The notes below the pieces were generated by a model, which did not search any database, had not been told where the DNA came from, and saw only the letters and a program-made list of their open reading frames with translations. From DASZJY01 sp036260255 (GTDB taxonomy: Bacteria > Actinomycetota > Acidimicrobiia > Acidimicrobiales > AC-14), in the NCBI GenBank assembly GCA_036260255.1, contig DATAAF010000057.1, forward strand, positions 1 to 64,000: DNA of 64,000 nt. Reading direction: 5' to 3'. Below, one piece after another: positions 8,002-16,891 of this stretch (its first letter is position 1; each line of letters starts with the position of its first letter). The position numbers were made by a program, and so were the translations under genes.

Positions 8002-10896
8002 TCAGCTCACCTTCTCGAAGGCGTCGCAGTACTGGCTCCACAGGGCGGGCGTGGGGATGACCTCCTCGAACGTCGGGTCGCCGCTCTTGGCGAACTCCCG
8101 GTGCACCGTCATGGTGACCGACTCGCTGAAGAACAGGACCTCCACCTCGACGGTGAGGGAGGCCGTCCCCGACAGGCGGGTGGGCGAGTCGGCGTACCGC
8201 AGCTCCAGGTAGAACTGAACGGTGATCGAGATGAGCCCGAGGACCTCGAGGGCTCCGACGCAGCGCACGAAACCGGCCAGCTGGAACTTGGTGGTCCCGT
8301 CCGCCTGCTCCATGCTGTAGTAGATGCCGGCCATGACGGCGACGCCGCCGCTGGCCACGCCCAGGTCGAGGGCGGTTGCGCCCCCGAACTCCAGCGACCC
8401 TTCGAGCACCTCCATGCCGCCGAGGGTGAGGATCACGGCCACGAACGCCCCGCCCCCGAACGGCCCGTAGGTGAGGATGCACGGGTTGTGGCGCTCGGCG
8501 AAGGCCAGGCGCAGCCCGGGCGCCCTCGAGTCGAGCAGCGGCAGGGCGAACCCGGCGGAGAACGACAGGTTCTGCAGGCTGAAGGCACCGACCGTCACGG
8601 TCGGGATGCCGAGGGTGTAGCTCACCTCGACGCCCTCGGGCGTGACCTCGACGGTGGGCGGGTCGACGAACCCCGCCTTGTCGAGCACGTCGGCCAGGGT
8701 GTTCACGAACTCCAGCCGGCCCTTGAACCTGAGGTCGCCGATCTCCGCCTCCACGTCGGGCTTGCAGCCGGTCTGGGACGTGAACGTCAGCGAGTTGAGG
8801 GGGAGCTCGACCAGCGCCTCCGGGCCGGGGGGGACCTCCACGCCGAAGCCGGTCAGCGTGCCCGTGGAGGTGACCTTGGGGGTGCCGCCGTCGGGTACCT
8901 CCCGGGTGACGTCGAGCGAGAGCGTCGCCCCGGCGAAGGGGTCGACCAGCGGCGTGTCCCACTGAAGCTGGGTCCGCACCACGTTGCCCGCGCGGTTGGT
9001 GGCCAGCCGCGGGATCTTGGGACCGCTGCCGAACGCCTGGCCCACGTCCTGGAAGGTCTGCTGCTCGGGGAGGAGGGCGACCAGGTCGAAGATGCCGAGG
9101 AGCTTTGGCCCCGTCCCCGCGAAGAAGACCTTGGGATCGAACGTGCCCTCCTTGGTCAGGTCGGGGGGGCCGTCGGGGTCGGCGGACGGGGGCGCCGGGC
9201 CGAGGGCGCCCAGGGTGCGGGAAAGGCGGGCGATCGAGAAGTCGGGCTTGGCCAGGCCGCCCCCCTGCTGGGAGTCGAACCCCACCACCACCGGGTCCAC
9301 GAGCGAGGCGAAGGCGTCGAGCGGGTGGTTGCCGCCGCCCACGTACGTCCGGTCGTACCGAAAACCCACGCGGCCGTCCCCGCCGGTCGCCTCCCGGACC
9401 GCGGGCACGACGGCGCGGGCCGAGCGGACGACGGGGCGGAACGGGCAGACGCCTCCTGGCGGCGGCGGGTCCGGGACGAACGACGTCTGCCGAGCTCCCA
9501 GCTCGACGGCGTCGGTCTCGAAGGTGCTGTCCGCCGTGCGGTCCGTCGACAGGGACGACGCCTCGGCGAAGGCCAGACGCTGCCCGCCCAAGGGCACCCG
9601 ACCGTGCCCGGTCGACGTGTAGCTGTCGGTCGAGTCAGAAGTCATCCAGTCCTGGACGGAGGCGTCGGCGCGGGCGACGCTCTCGGCGATGAACGCCAGG
9701 GGCACGCGCATCTCCACCTGGTTTCCTTGGCGGTCGGTGCCCACGACGTGGAACCGGAAGAGGCTGCGGTCGCTGGCCCGTTTGGGCCAGAAGGCGGTGA
9801 GCTTCTTCCCCCTGATGTCCTCGAACCCCTGCTCGCCCTCGATGAGGAGGACCGGCGTGGCCACGGTGGCCAGCCGCGACCGGACGAAGGGGAGCTCCCG
9901 GTGCTCCGGCGGGGGGGCACCGACCAGTACGTGCTCGCGCTCGGGCTGGCGGACGAAGACCTGGAGCTCCTTGCGGATGAGGGCGACGAGCGTCCCGTTG
10001 GCGTCGGGCTCGATCTGGCGCCGGCTGGTGACGACCGCCACCGCCCGATGCCCCAGGGGGAACAGGAAGCCGGCGGAGACCACCTGGACGAAGTGGTCCC
10101 TGCCCATGGTCATGCGGTGCCGCCACGACTTCAGGTCGTTGCCCTCGACGTCGTCCCACGCTCCCCGGGCGTCGAACCACGCCCCGAGGGAGGTGAGCAG
10201 GAGGCGGGAGACCTCCACCGTGGCGTCCCCGGCCTGGCCGTGCAGGGCGAGGTTGCGGCGGTCCTCCTCCGACAGCGTCGACGTCCCGCTCCGCAGCGGG
10301 GGCAACGGGTGGTTCCCGATGGCACGGACCCGGTCGCCGGCCAGGCGGGCGTGCCAGAGCTCCACCGGGGCACCACCGTCGGCGCCGGTCGGTCCGGTCA
10401 CGGGGCGGGGGGCGTACTCCCAGGTGCCGGCGGCGCCCGCGGTGGGCGAGAGCACGAGGCCGCTGGGGATCTCCAGGGCGGTGACGTCGGGGTCCACCTC
10501 GAAGGGATGGCGGTCCACGGTGGCGCCCGTGAACAGCCGCATGGGCAGCTGCCCGCACCGCTCGAGAATCGCGTCCAGCCGGTACTCGATGGGCTCGCTC
10601 TCCGGTGGGAGCACGAAGACCAGGCGGCTGAGACCGGAGTAGCAGCCGATGACGTCGCCGGTCCGCGGGGCGGCGGTGGCGGTCCCGAAGGCCTGCTCCT
10701 CGATCGCCTGGGCCGGGAAGTCGACAACGACGAGCGGTGGAGTGGCCGCCGACCCCCTGGGCACAACCCGCGCCGGCTGGCCCGCCGCGGGCAGGGCCAG
10801 GTCGCAGTGCTCGAACCGGACGCGCAGCACCAGCAGGTCGCGGGGTCGCACGGCGGTGAACGGCGGGAGGGGGTCCGGCGGGTTGATGAACACCAC
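8002..10896 (-). CDS. Large uncharacterised beta-rich protein (964 residues)
   Basis: A long coding frame with consistent actinobacterial codon use and a GTG start. It has no signal peptide. The last 400 residues alternate hydrophobic beta strands and glycine-rich turns (for example GPFGGGAFVAVILTLGGME), which could be a beta-solenoid or barrel-like fold. I recognise no family. It ends two bases before the ATG of the 1531-residue protein, so the two are almost certainly one translational unit. It begins 60 bases after the stop of the LuxR-type gene, with a hairpin between them. Confidence 0.75.
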   Translation of the reverse strand: MVFINPPDPLPPFTAVRPRDLLVLRVRFEHCDLALPAAGQPARVVPRGSAATPPLVVVDFPAQAIEEQAFGTATAAPRTGDVIGCYSGLSRLVFVLPPESEPIEYRLDAILERCGQLPMRLFTGATVDRHPFEVDPDVTALEIPSGLVLSPTAGAAGTWEYAPRPVTGPTGADGGAPVELWHARLAGDRVRAIGNHPLPPLRSGTSTLSEEDRRNLALHGQAGDATVEVSRLLLTSLGAWFDARGAWDDVEGNDLKSWRHRMTMGRDHFVQVVSAGFLFPLGHRAVAVVTSRRQIEPDANGTLVALIRKELQVFVRQPEREHVLVGAPPPEHRELPFVRSRLATVATPVLLIEGEQGFEDIRGKKLTAFWPKRASDRSLFRFHVVGTDRQGNQVEMRVPLAFIAESVARADASVQDWMTSDSTDSYTSTGHGRVPLGGQRLAFAEASSLSTDRTADSTFETDAVELGARQTSFVPDPPPPGGVCPFRPVVRSARAVVPAVREATGGDGRVGFRYDRTYVGGGNHPLDAFASLVDPVVVGFDSQQGGGLAKPDFSIARLSRTLGALGPAPPSADPDGPPDLTKEGTFDPKVFFAGTGPKLLGIFDLVALLPEQQTFQDVGQAFGSGPKIPRLATNRAGNVVRTQLQWDTPLVDPFAGATLSLDVTREVPDGGTPKVTSTGTLTGFGVEVPPGPEALVELPLNSLTFTSQTGCKPDVEAEIGDLRFKGRLEFVNTLADVLDKAGFVDPPTVEVTPEGVEVSYTLGIPTVTVGAFSLQNLSFSAGFALPLLDSRAPGLRLAFAERHNPCILTYGPFGGGAFVAVILTLGGMEVLEGSLEFGGATALDLGVASGGVAVMAGIYYSMEQADGTTKFQLAGFVRCVGALEVLGLISITVQFYLELRYADSPTRLSGTASLTVEVEVLFFSESVTMTVHREFAKSGDPTFEEVIPTPALWSQYCDAFEKVS

Positions 10897-10926
10897 GGGC
10901 AGTCTTCACGGGGGAGCGGCCTCGTG

Positions 10927-10946
10927 CATCCGCCAGATGGCGGATG
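10927..10946. repeat. Perfect 8-bp inverted repeat, 4-base loop
   Basis: CATCCGCC-AGAT-GGCGGATG lies between the LuxR-type stop (10957) and the start of the large operon (10896). There is no T-tract, so it is not a classic terminator. It could be a weak terminator, a processing site, or an operator for the large genes. Confidence 0.5.
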
Positions 10947-10956
10947 TCGCGTCGGC

Positions 10957-12183
10957 TTAGCGAAGGCGGCGGGTGGCGTGGGTGGCCAGCTCGACGCGGG
11001 AGCGGAGCCCGACCTTGGCCAGCGCATGGGAGACGTGGGTCTGCACCGTCCGGCGGGAGATGAACATCCGCTCGGCGATCTCGGGGTTTGAGAGGCCTTC
11101 AGCCACCAGGCCCACGACCCTCACCTCGGTCTCGGTAAGGGCCTCCCAGCCGCAGGTCGCCCTCTCTCCCCGCCGCCGGCCCGCGGTCCCGCCGGTGACG
11201 CCCGCCTTCCGGCCCAGCTCGTCCTCGAGGACGGCGCGCACGGCCGCCGGCAGGTCGTGCAGGAACGCCTGGCGAAGGAGCTCCTGGCGGAACGCCAGCG
11301 AGGCGTCGTCCTCGACGAGGACACCCGCCGCCATCGCTGCTCGCACGGGGGGAAGGAGCGACGCCGCCCGTCGTTCGAACAGCCGGCAGAGGTCGCCCAG
11401 CGCGAACGGCGACCCTAGCACCGCGGCCACCCGCAGGACGTCGAGCGCCTCCTCGGGCAGGCCGAGGCGCCCGAGGATGGTCGTCCGCAGTGGCGGGGGC
11501 AGCGTCATGGACGCGATCTCGGCGACGCCGCCGCGGACACCTACGGCGCCGTCGAGGAGCAGCGCCCCCAGCAGCTCCATCACGTCTCGGGGGTTGCCGC
11601 CCGCCCACGACAGCTGCCGCCGCAGGCGGGGGCCGGGCGGCGCCCCGGCGACGCCGGCGGCGAGGGCGGTCACCTCGCCGTCGGGAAGCGGCCCGAGGCG
11701 GATGCGCTCGACTCCCGCCGCGCCGAGCCGCTCGATGAGCTGGTGGAGCGACGACGGGCGCGGGTGCAGCGAGGCGGTGCAGACGACGAAGAGGGACAGG
11801 CCCGGCAGCGCGTGCGCCAGCTGAGCCAACGCGGCAACCGCCTGGGGGCCGGCCGACTGGACGTCGTCCAGGGCGAGGACGGCGGGAGCGGCAGCGGGAC
11901 CGGGTGGCGCCACCCGCCGGATCAACCCCGCCAGCCCGACGTCGGCTCCCACTGCGTCCCAGGCGGACCGCCCGGCGGACGGCGCCGGCCGTCCTCCACC
12001 GGCGAGCACCTGCAGCCCGCGGGCCCGGGCCAGCCCGACCGCCTCCCCCAGGAGGACGGTCTTGCCCGCGCCCGGCTCTCCTTCGATCACCGCCCCGCCC
12101 CCGCCGCCGGGCGGCAGCCCGGCCAGGAGCTCCTCCAGGCGCCGGCGCTCGGCCGCCCGAGCGACGACTTCGTTCCCAGCCAT
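10957..12183 (-). CDS. LuxR-family ATPase regulator (short LAL type)
   Basis: 408 residues. An AAA-type ATPase part has Walker A GEPGAGKT at 35-42 and a Walker B-like VLALDDVQ near 105. A C-terminal LuxR helix-turn-helix follows at about 345-405 (TETEVRVVGLVAEGLSNPEIAERM, then RRTVQTHVSHALAKVG). Typical LAL/MalT regulators exceed 850 residues; this one lacks the long TPR middle part. It lies directly upstream of the giant-protein operon in the same direction and is its likely local regulator. The ATG at 12183 places the ATPase part at the N-terminus. Confidence 0.85.
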   Translation of the reverse strand: MAGNEVVARAAERRRLEELLAGLPPGGGGGAVIEGEPGAGKTVLLGEAVGLARARGLQVLAGGGRPAPSAGRSAWDAVGADVGLAGLIRRVAPPGPAAAPAVLALDDVQSAGPQAVAALAQLAHALPGLSLFVVCTASLHPRPSSLHQLIERLGAAGVERIRLGPLPDGEVTALAAGVAGAPPGPRLRRQLSWAGGNPRDVMELLGALLLDGAVGVRGGVAEIASMTLPPPLRTTILGRLGLPEEALDVLRVAAVLGSPFALGDLCRLFERRAASLLPPVRAAMAAGVLVEDDASLAFRQELLRQAFLHDLPAAVRAVLEDELGRKAGVTGGTAGRRRGERATCGWEALTETEVRVVGLVAEGLSNPEIAERMFISRRTVQTHVSHALAKVGLRSRVELATHATRRLR

Positions 12184-12291
12184 GTGCCGTCGCGCGCCCA
12201 GCTCCCCCTCCCTCGCCTCGGGACGGATATTTGGCCACACCTCGGGCGCCAGGGGAAGGGGCGGGTGCCAGCGCGAGCGATGCTGGGGGCC

Positions 12292-13137
12292 ATGACCTTC
12301 TCGATCGCCGGCCGCAGCCCCGACGGGTCGGAGCTGGGAGTGGCGGTCGCCAGCAAGTTCCTCGCCGCCGGGGCCTACGTCCCCGGCGCCGCGGTCGGCG
12401 CGGGGGCGGTCGCCACCCAGGCCTACGGGAACCTGGCCCTGCGCACCGAGGGCCTCGACCTGCTGCGCCGCGGGTCCTCGGCCGAGCAGCTGCTGCGGAC
12501 GTTCTTCGACGACGACCCCAAGCGTGACGAGCGCCAGGCCGGCGTGGTCGACGCCCGCGGCGGGGCGGCGACCTTCACCGGCAGCCGGGTCCAGCCGTGG
12601 GCGGGCGGGCGGACCGGAGAGGGCCCCGAGGGGTCGTTCGCGGCCCAGGGGAACATGCTGGTGGGGCCCGAGGTGGTCGACGCCATGGTCGACGCCTGGC
12701 GTAGCTCCCATCGGGAGGCACCGCTCGCCCGCCGGCTGCTGGCCGCCCTGCGGGCCGGGCAGGACGCCGGGGGCGACCCGCGGGGCAAGCAGGCCGCCGC
12801 CCTGCTCGTGGTGTCGCCGGGCGGCGGCTACGGCGGGCTCTCCGACGTCGCCGTCGACCTGCGGTGCGACGACTCTCCCGAGCCCCTCGACGACCTCGCC
12901 CGGATGCTCGACCTGCACGATCTCTACTTCGGCACCACGCCCGAGGAGGAGCTCCTGCCGTTCGACGACCCCCTCGCCCGGGAGCTGCGCCCGCTCCTGG
13001 CCCGTGCCGGCTACGACTCGGGCGACGTCGCCCGCGACCTGTACGACTGGATGGGCAGGGAGAACTTCGAGGAGCGGTGGCACGAGGGCAAGATCGACCC
13101 CGTCGTCCTCGAGGAGCTCCGTCGCTCCGGCGGCTAG
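12292..13137 (+). CDS. DUF1028 family Ntn-like hydrolase
   Basis: 281 residues beginning MTFSIAGRSPDGSELGVAVASKF, the conserved opening of DUF1028 proteins, which have an N-terminal-nucleophile hydrolase-like fold and unknown substrate. GNMLVGPEVVDAM and the glycine-rich GGGYGGLSDVAVDLR segments also fit the family. The C-terminus (from about residue 200) is a helical domain often found attached. ATG at 12292 fits the family start better than the in-frame ATG at 12280. It is divergent from the LuxR-type gene. Confidence 0.85.
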   Translation: MTFSIAGRSPDGSELGVAVASKFLAAGAYVPGAAVGAGAVATQAYGNLALRTEGLDLLRRGSSAEQLLRTFFDDDPKRDERQAGVVDARGGAATFTGSRVQPWAGGRTGEGPEGSFAAQGNMLVGPEVVDAMVDAWRSSHREAPLARRLLAALRAGQDAGGDPRGKQAAALLVVSPGGGYGGLSDVAVDLRCDDSPEPLDDLARMLDLHDLYFGTTPEEELLPFDDPLARELRPLLARAGYDSGDVARDLYDWMGRENFEERWHEGKIDPVVLEELRRSGG

Positions 13138-13140
13138 CCC

Positions 13141-14250
13141 TCAGGCGCTCGGGGTGAGGCCGTAGGCGGCCAGGTAGGTCCGAGCCACGTCGACAGGACG
13201 GGGCGGCGAAGACGGGCACGGATCGCCCCAGAGCACCTTGTCGACAGCCGCAGCGAGGGCATCGGGGTCGCCGGGGGGCACGGTGACGGTGGCCAGCTCG
13301 GACGACCCGCCGACATCTGTGGCAACCGTCGGGCGTCCGAGGGCACTGGCCAGGGCCAGCACCCCGCTCGTGCCCGCCGCCGAGTACGGGCAGATCACCA
13401 CGTCGGCGGCGGCGGCGGCGGCGACCAGCTCGGGCAACGGCTGGTACCCCTCGTCGACCACCAGCTCGACCCCCTGCCTCTTCGCCTCGTCGACGGCGTC
13501 GGCCAGAGCCCCGAGGTCCTCGCCCACCACGGCGAGGACCGCGTCCCGCCATCGGGCGGCTGCCGCCACCGCCAGGTCGAGGCCCTTGTCGGGCCGCACC
13601 TGGCCCGCGAACAGCACGACCGGCCGACCCGGTCCGGTGGTCGAGTGCCACCGGCGCCGCCAGCCGTCGACGAGCCGCGGCTCCGGTCGCAGGGCCCAGT
13701 CGCCGATGACCAGGGGCACTCGGGTGGGCCTCGCTCCCCAGCCCTCCATGACCGCACGGTCCCGGTCCGAGAAGGCGAACACCACGTCCGCGTAGCGCGC
13801 CAGCCATCGCACGAGCGGCTCGTCGGCGGGTCCGGCGGACCTCGCCAGGCGGCGGGAGAATGTCGTGTGCGGGCTGAACCCGACCGAGCAACGCCGCAGC
13901 CGGGCGCCAACCACAAGGGGGACGAGGAGCACCGGGAAGAGCCGACCCTCGACGTGGACGATGTCGCCCGACCGCACCTGTGCGAGGCAGCGCGGCACAC
14001 CGGCACCGAGCCATGCGGTGGCGACGGCGAGACGGCGAAGGGCTCGGGGCCTCACCGCCGGGAGGCGCCAGAAGCAGCTCCGTCGGGCCACCCCGTCGGG
14101 CAACGGGACGTCCTCGGCGTCGGCTGCGGTATGGAGGACCACCGCCGCCCCGGCCTCGGCGAGCACGCCCGCCAGTGCGGCGGCGTGCTGGTAGATGCCT
14201 CCCCATCCGCCGGGCTCGACGATGTGAATGGTTGCGGTCGTCGCCCTCAC
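13141..14250 (-). CDS. Glycosyltransferase, GT4-like (GT-B fold)
   Basis: 369 residues. The C-terminal half carries the GT4-type nucleotide-sugar binding signature (VVLFAGQVRPDKGLDLAV, later CPYSAAGTSGVLALASALGRPTVATDVGG). The N-terminal half has a glycine-rich entry (EPGGWGGIYQHAAAL) usual for acceptor-side Rossmann folds. The GTG at 14250 overlaps the TGA of the methyltransferase gene by four bases, so they are translationally coupled. Acceptor unknown; with the methyltransferase it may modify a surface glycan or glycolipid. Confidence 0.85.
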   Translation of the reverse strand: MRATTATIHIVEPGGWGGIYQHAAALAGVLAEAGAAVVLHTAADAEDVPLPDGVARRSCFWRLPAVRPRALRRLAVATAWLGAGVPRCLAQVRSGDIVHVEGRLFPVLLVPLVVGARLRRCSVGFSPHTTFSRRLARSAGPADEPLVRWLARYADVVFAFSDRDRAVMEGWGARPTRVPLVIGDWALRPEPRLVDGWRRRWHSTTGPGRPVVLFAGQVRPDKGLDLAVAAAARWRDAVLAVVGEDLGALADAVDEAKRQGVELVVDEGYQPLPELVAAAAAADVVICPYSAAGTSGVLALASALGRPTVATDVGGSSELATVTVPPGDPDALAAAVDKVLWGDPCPSSPPRPVDVARTYLAAYGLTPSA

Positions 14251-15215
14251 GGACGCGCGGCGCGGATCACCAGGGCCAGCGAGGTCGTCACGAAGCTCCC
14301 GCACGACACACGGAGATGCGGCTCCATGGAGTACGGAGGGACGTCCACGTACTGATCGAGCACGCCTTCTCCGCGGTCCAGAGCGAGGGCGGCCACCTGG
14401 TGACCGCCACGCTCCAAGCGCGCCACCAGGGACACAATGTCCTGCTTGCGATAGAGGACGGTTGGCCCGGTGACAATCGTCTCGCCGTCGGAGCCGACGT
14501 TGAACTCGGTGGTGTGAACGGCGATCCCCCCCGGCACGAGGGTCGCCAGCGAGCGCTCGACGAACCGGCTCCCCGCCTCCAGCGAGCCCAGGTGCTCCAA
14601 GGAGCACACCGACCAGCAGAAGTCGAACCCCCTGAGATCATCAGGAATGGCACGCATGTCGACCGAACGCCAGCGAACCCGCTCAGCGAAGCGGTCGGGA
14701 TCGCAGAGCGAGTCCTGCCGTAGGCCCTCGAGGCCGTCGCCGTACTGGCCGCTGTCACGCCACACCCGGGCGTCGTTCGTGGTCGGCGGCAGGTCGGTGG
14801 CGACGATGTGACAGCCCCGGCCGGCGAACAGGGCGACGAGCGCCTCCCGCCCGACGCCGAAGCCCAGCCCTCGAGCCCCCGGTCGTAGCAGGTCCACGGT
14901 GTCCAGCACGTGGGCGACGTAGGCGCGCTCCCAGAGCTTCCGGTGGGCACGCGGTTCTACGCCCAGGACCGCGCACCATTCGGCGAACCACGGCTCCCGC
15001 AACTGCGACTGGGTACAGAGGCGTGACCGCACGCCCGGAGGGAAGTTCGGGTCGGGTGGCTCCGCCGCCGCGGCCGGCTTCTCGTCGCGGTCCTCGAGGA
15101 GGGCGAGACGGCTCGCGAGCATGGCCTGGTTGCGCTTGAGCTCGACGAGCCCGCGGAAGACGTCGCGACTCGCTCGGATGCGCACACGCGCCGAGGCAGG
15201 GAGCCGGTCCAACAA
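14247..15215 (-). CDS. SAM-dependent methyltransferase
   Basis: 322 residues. The Rossmann motif GLGFGVGREAL (about 113-123) and the following IVATDLPP acidic strand are the SAM site. CWSVCSLEHLGSLE corresponds to the post-II region of class I methyltransferases. The first 60 residues are a charged helical, possibly coiled-coil, extension. The start is a TTG at 15215, the only reasonable one I see, with just a distant GAGG. It resembles methyltransferases of polysaccharide clusters and is coupled to the glycosyltransferase downstream. Confidence 0.75.
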   Translation of the reverse strand: MLDRLPASARVRIRASRDVFRGLVELKRNQAMLASRLALLEDRDEKPAAAAEPPDPNFPPGVRSRLCTQSQLREPWFAEWCAVLGVEPRAHRKLWERAYVAHVLDTVDLLRPGARGLGFGVGREALVALFAGRGCHIVATDLPPTTNDARVWRDSGQYGDGLEGLRQDSLCDPDRFAERVRWRSVDMRAIPDDLRGFDFCWSVCSLEHLGSLEAGSRFVERSLATLVPGGIAVHTTEFNVGSDGETIVTGPTVLYRKQDIVSLVARLERGGHQVAALALDRGEGVLDQYVDVPPYSMEPHLRVSCGSFVTTSLALVIRAARP

Positions 15216-15276
15216 GCGGCGCGCCGCAGACCTCGCCCAGGGGTGAATCGTCAGCGCCTCTTGGCGAGCTCTCGGC

Positions 15277-15366
15277 TCATCGGTGATCCCCCGACCGGAA
15301 CGCCATCACCATCTTCGGAGCACCACCATCACCGGTCAAGGTCACGCCGCCGAACAAGGCGGCCAT
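15277..15366 (-). CDS. Possible 29-residue peptide coupled to the GNAT-cNMP gene
   Basis: An ATG at 15366 overlaps the TGA of the GNAT-cNMP gene (TGATG) and opens a 29-residue frame starting MAALFGGVTLTGDGG. The start-stop overlap is the only support; there is no independent ribosome binding site. It may be a real coupled peptide or chance. Confidence 0.25.
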   Translation of the reverse strand: MAALFGGVTLTGDGGAPKMVMAFRSGDHR

Positions 15367-16508
15367 CAGACGATCGCCGCCACCGCCCGGTCGGCCAGGA
15401 CGCGGGCGACATGGAACAAGAGGTCGGCGGCGCACACCGGGTCGGTGGCCCGGAGCTGATCGAGGAAGGGCCGAGTGAGCACCAGCACGCGGCCGTCGGA
15501 GACGGCGCGGACCGAGGCGGAACGCCGGCCGAGGGTGCCGAAGAAGGCCATCTCTCCCGCCACCTCCCCCTCCCCGACCAGGCCGAGCCGGCGGTCGCCG
15601 TCCACCGCCTCGAACAGGCCTTCGACGACGAGGAACATCTCCTGCTGGCTCAGGCCCTTCTCGGTCAGCAGCTCCCCGGCCGGGACGGCGAGCAGGGAGC
15701 CCGAGGTCGCCAGCTTGCGCACCGTCTCCGGCTCGAGCGCCTCCAGTAGTCCCCTCCGCCCGCTCGTCTCCAGGTGGTGCTGCACCCGCTCCCACACCGC
15801 GGCGGGGTCGGTCACGTAGGGCAGATCGCCCTGGTCGAGCAGCTCGCGATAGCTCTCGGTGGACAGCGGCGGGTGGCGGCCGGGCCCGTAGTGCCGGGCC
15901 ACCAGTGGCGCGAAGAACGAGCCGACCCGCTCGAAGTGCTCCTCGTCCGCCGGCACCATCACGAGCGGCACCTCCACGCCGTCCGGCGTCGCGATCGGCG
16001 AGCCGGGGTAGGGGCGGAAGCCGAGCTTGACGTAGAGCGGGACGAGGCGGGGCGCGCAGTTGGCGAAGGCCAGGTCGAGGCCGCGGGCCGCTGCCACCTC
16101 GTAGGCCTCTCGGCAGAGCGACACGAAGACCAGCCGGTTGCGGGCGTCGGGCTGGATCATGAACCGGCCCAACTCGCAGACGCTGAGCTCGTCCACCCCG
16201 GCGAACAGGTGCATGGAGAACGCCCGGCGGTCGGCCGGAGGGACCTCGCCGGCGGCCCAGTGCCGGACCCTCAGGGTGCCGGTCATCTCCTCCGGCGAGC
16301 CGGTGTAGAGCAGCGTCGTGTAGGGCCGGTCGTCCTCGTCGTCGTGCACCCAGCGCCGTTCCGGGTCGCCCCGCCCCAGCTTCCTGCCCAGCTCGTCGAC
16401 GTACACCGACCACCGGAACCGGTAGATCGCCTCCCGCTCCTCGGGCGTGGCGGCGATCCTGGCCCGCCCGGCCCGGGCCAGCAGGCTCTCGTGTCCCCTC
16501 GCCCTCAC
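15366..16508 (-). CDS. GNAT/FeeM-like acyltransferase fused to a cyclic-nucleotide-binding domain
   Basis: 380 residues. Residues about 15-195 form an N-acyltransferase domain like those of N-acyl amino acid synthases (FeeM) and autoinducer synthases: YRFRWSVYVDELGR, a central ELGRFMIQPDARN strand, and LYVKLGFRPYPG. Residues about 240-375 form a cNMP/CRP-type beta-roll (GELLTEKG, GEVAGEMAFFGTLGRRSASVRA). Mycobacterial Pat couples cAMP to a GNAT domain in the reverse order. The GTG at 16508 overlaps the preceding TGA. Allosteric control by cyclic nucleotide is inferred. Confidence 0.8.
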   Translation of the reverse strand: MRARGHESLLARAGRARIAATPEEREAIYRFRWSVYVDELGRKLGRGDPERRWVHDDEDDRPYTTLLYTGSPEEMTGTLRVRHWAAGEVPPADRRAFSMHLFAGVDELSVCELGRFMIQPDARNRLVFVSLCREAYEVAAARGLDLAFANCAPRLVPLYVKLGFRPYPGSPIATPDGVEVPLVMVPADEEHFERVGSFFAPLVARHYGPGRHPPLSTESYRELLDQGDLPYVTDPAAVWERVQHHLETSGRRGLLEALEPETVRKLATSGSLLAVPAGELLTEKGLSQQEMFLVVEGLFEAVDGDRRLGLVGEGEVAGEMAFFGTLGRRSASVRAVSDGRVLVLTRPFLDQLRATDPVCAADLLFHVARVLADRAVAAIV

Positions 16509-16885
16509 GCTCGAGGAATGTCGCCCAGGGTGACCGCGTCGCCGTCCACCCGGGCGACCTCCACCGCCCGGGCGCGCCAGTCGGCCGGGAGCTCGGCGTC
16601 GTACCGGGCGGAGACGCCGGCGACGAAGAGCACCGGTCCGGAGCCGCCCGGTGGCACGTCGAGGACGAGCGTCCCGTCGGCCACGGTCACGCCGCGAATG
16701 AGGCTGTCGCGGCGGAACCAGCGGACGACGGGGTGGGCGAACTCCTCGCCGGCGGCCCGGCTGAGGCTGTCCATTCTCAGCACCGCCCCCATCGGCGGCG
16801 GGGCGGCCGCCAGGAGGGCGGCGTCGAGACGGGCATAGGCATCCATGAGGCTGCTCAGGGCGAGGAGGAACTCACGGTGGTCCAC
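16505..16885 (-). CDS. Conserved-looking small protein of unknown function
   Basis: 126 residues with a GTG start at 16885, close to the stop of the SDR gene, and a stop overlapping the GNAT-cNMP start. The N-terminal 60 residues look helical, the rest beta (VTVADGTLVLDVPPGGSGPVLFV). It has no motifs I recognise. Its position inside a tight gene chain argues that it is expressed and functionally linked to its neighbours. Confidence 0.6.
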   Translation of the reverse strand: MDHREFLLALSSLMDAYARLDAALLAAAPPPMGAVLRMDSLSRAAGEEFAHPVVRWFRRDSLIRGVTVADGTLVLDVPPGGSGPVLFVAGVSARYDAELPADWRARAVEVARVDGDAVTLGDIPRA

Positions 16886-16891
16886 GGCGGG

